The notes under the pieces were generated by a model. It saw only the letters and a program-made list of their open reading frames with translations, was not told where the DNA came from and ran no database searches. This document shows positions 4,998 to 5,174 of a DNA stretch of 5,174 nt, piece after piece. Every line of letters begins with the position of its first letter. The stretch's first letter is position 1. Source of the DNA: Desulfovibrio sp. Lineage in GTDB: Bacteria; Desulfobacterota; Desulfovibrionia; Desulfovibrionales; Desulfovibrionaceae. The DNA is taken from positions 1 to 5,174 of the forward strand of contig JALHHV010000171.1 of NCBI GenBank assembly GCA_022837365.1. Direction: 5' to 3'. A program made the translations under genes and the position numbers.

Positions 4998-5018
4998 CCC
5001 GAGACAGAGGACACCGCA

Positions 5019-5174
5019 ATGACCGGCGCACCCGTTCCCACCGCACCGCAGGCCGCCACCGCCCCCACGGAAGGCGCGCGCGCCGCCGCGCTGCACGTGC
5101 CCGTGCTGCTGGACGAGGTGCTGGAGGCGTTGGCGCCCCGCCCCGGCGGCCGCTATCTGGACGGCACCGTGGGG
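5019..5174 (+). CDS. rsmH: 16S rRNA (cytosine(1402)-N(4))-methyltransferase RsmH (MraW), N-terminal part
   Basis: The window ends after 52 codons. Residues 26-38 (HVPVLLDEVLEAL) and 46-52 (YLDGTVG) are the conserved start of RsmH, the latter leading into the S-adenosylmethionine-binding glycine motif. The enzyme methylates N4 of C1402 in the ribosomal P site. Most relatives begin within a few residues of HVPVLL; here about 25 residues rich in Ala, Pro and Thr precede it. The ATG at 5019 is supported by AGAGG (5006-5010) at 8-nt spacing, and no ATG lies closer to the conserved part, so the extension is probably real. rsmH follows mraZ as in most dcw clusters, but the usual tight spacing is replaced by 179 bp holding the repeat element. 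Confidence 0.95.
   Translation, partial: MTGAPVPTAPQAATAPTEGARAAALHVPVLLDEVLEALAPRPGGRYLDGTVG

Noticed and set aside
4183..5046. 287-codon minus-strand frame across mraZ and the repeat element
   Set aside because: It is antisense to mraZ and passes through the non-coding inverted repeat and the MraZ boxes. Similar peptides from the two element copies (RIFVRWQGK) reflect the repeated DNA, not a protein family.

Overview
The window looks like chromosomal DNA of a high-GC sulfate-reducing deltaproteobacterium of the Desulfovibrio / Nitratidesulfovibrio type. This is inferred from the strong G/C bias at third codon positions, the protein sequences, and a pyruvate kinase gene placed head-to-head with mraZ-rsmH at the start of the division and cell-wall (mra/dcw) cluster. 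Genus level is an inference; no search was run.

Layout, left to right. The last 23 codons of an unidentified plus-strand gene end at 73. A 378-bp non-coding element follows directly (73-450): a long inverted repeat carrying four smaller hairpin modules. After a 231-bp leader with a possible sigma-54-type promoter comes a 165-residue CBS-pair protein (682-1179, +). A GC-rich stem-loop (1209-1234) lies between this gene and the convergent minus-strand pair and probably terminates transcription from both sides. The minus-strand pair is pyruvate kinase (pyk, 3845-2433) followed 91 bp later by an HD-GYP domain protein (2341-1295). A 559-bp gap separates pyk from mraZ. It holds a 16-bp near-palindrome, a 13-bp palindrome, an 11-mer shared by the two upstream regions, and three GTGG boxes spaced exactly 10 bp apart that match known MraZ operators. 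Then come mraZ (4405-4839, +), a second, compact 145-bp copy of the inverted-repeat element (4853-4997), and the first 52 codons of rsmH (from 5019).

How it works together. pyk provides the last step of glycolysis. The HD-GYP protein downstream is a likely cyclic-di-GMP phosphodiesterase and may be co-transcribed with pyk. MraZ probably represses its own promoter through the three boxes and so sets the level of the mra/dcw operon, in which RsmH methylates 16S rRNA.

The least conventional content is the pair of inverted-repeat elements. The two copies differ at paired positions in a way that keeps base pairing, and the larger copy appears to have grown by gaining hairpin modules. One copy sits between mraZ and rsmH. 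I see no transposase, CRISPR array, tRNA or rRNA.
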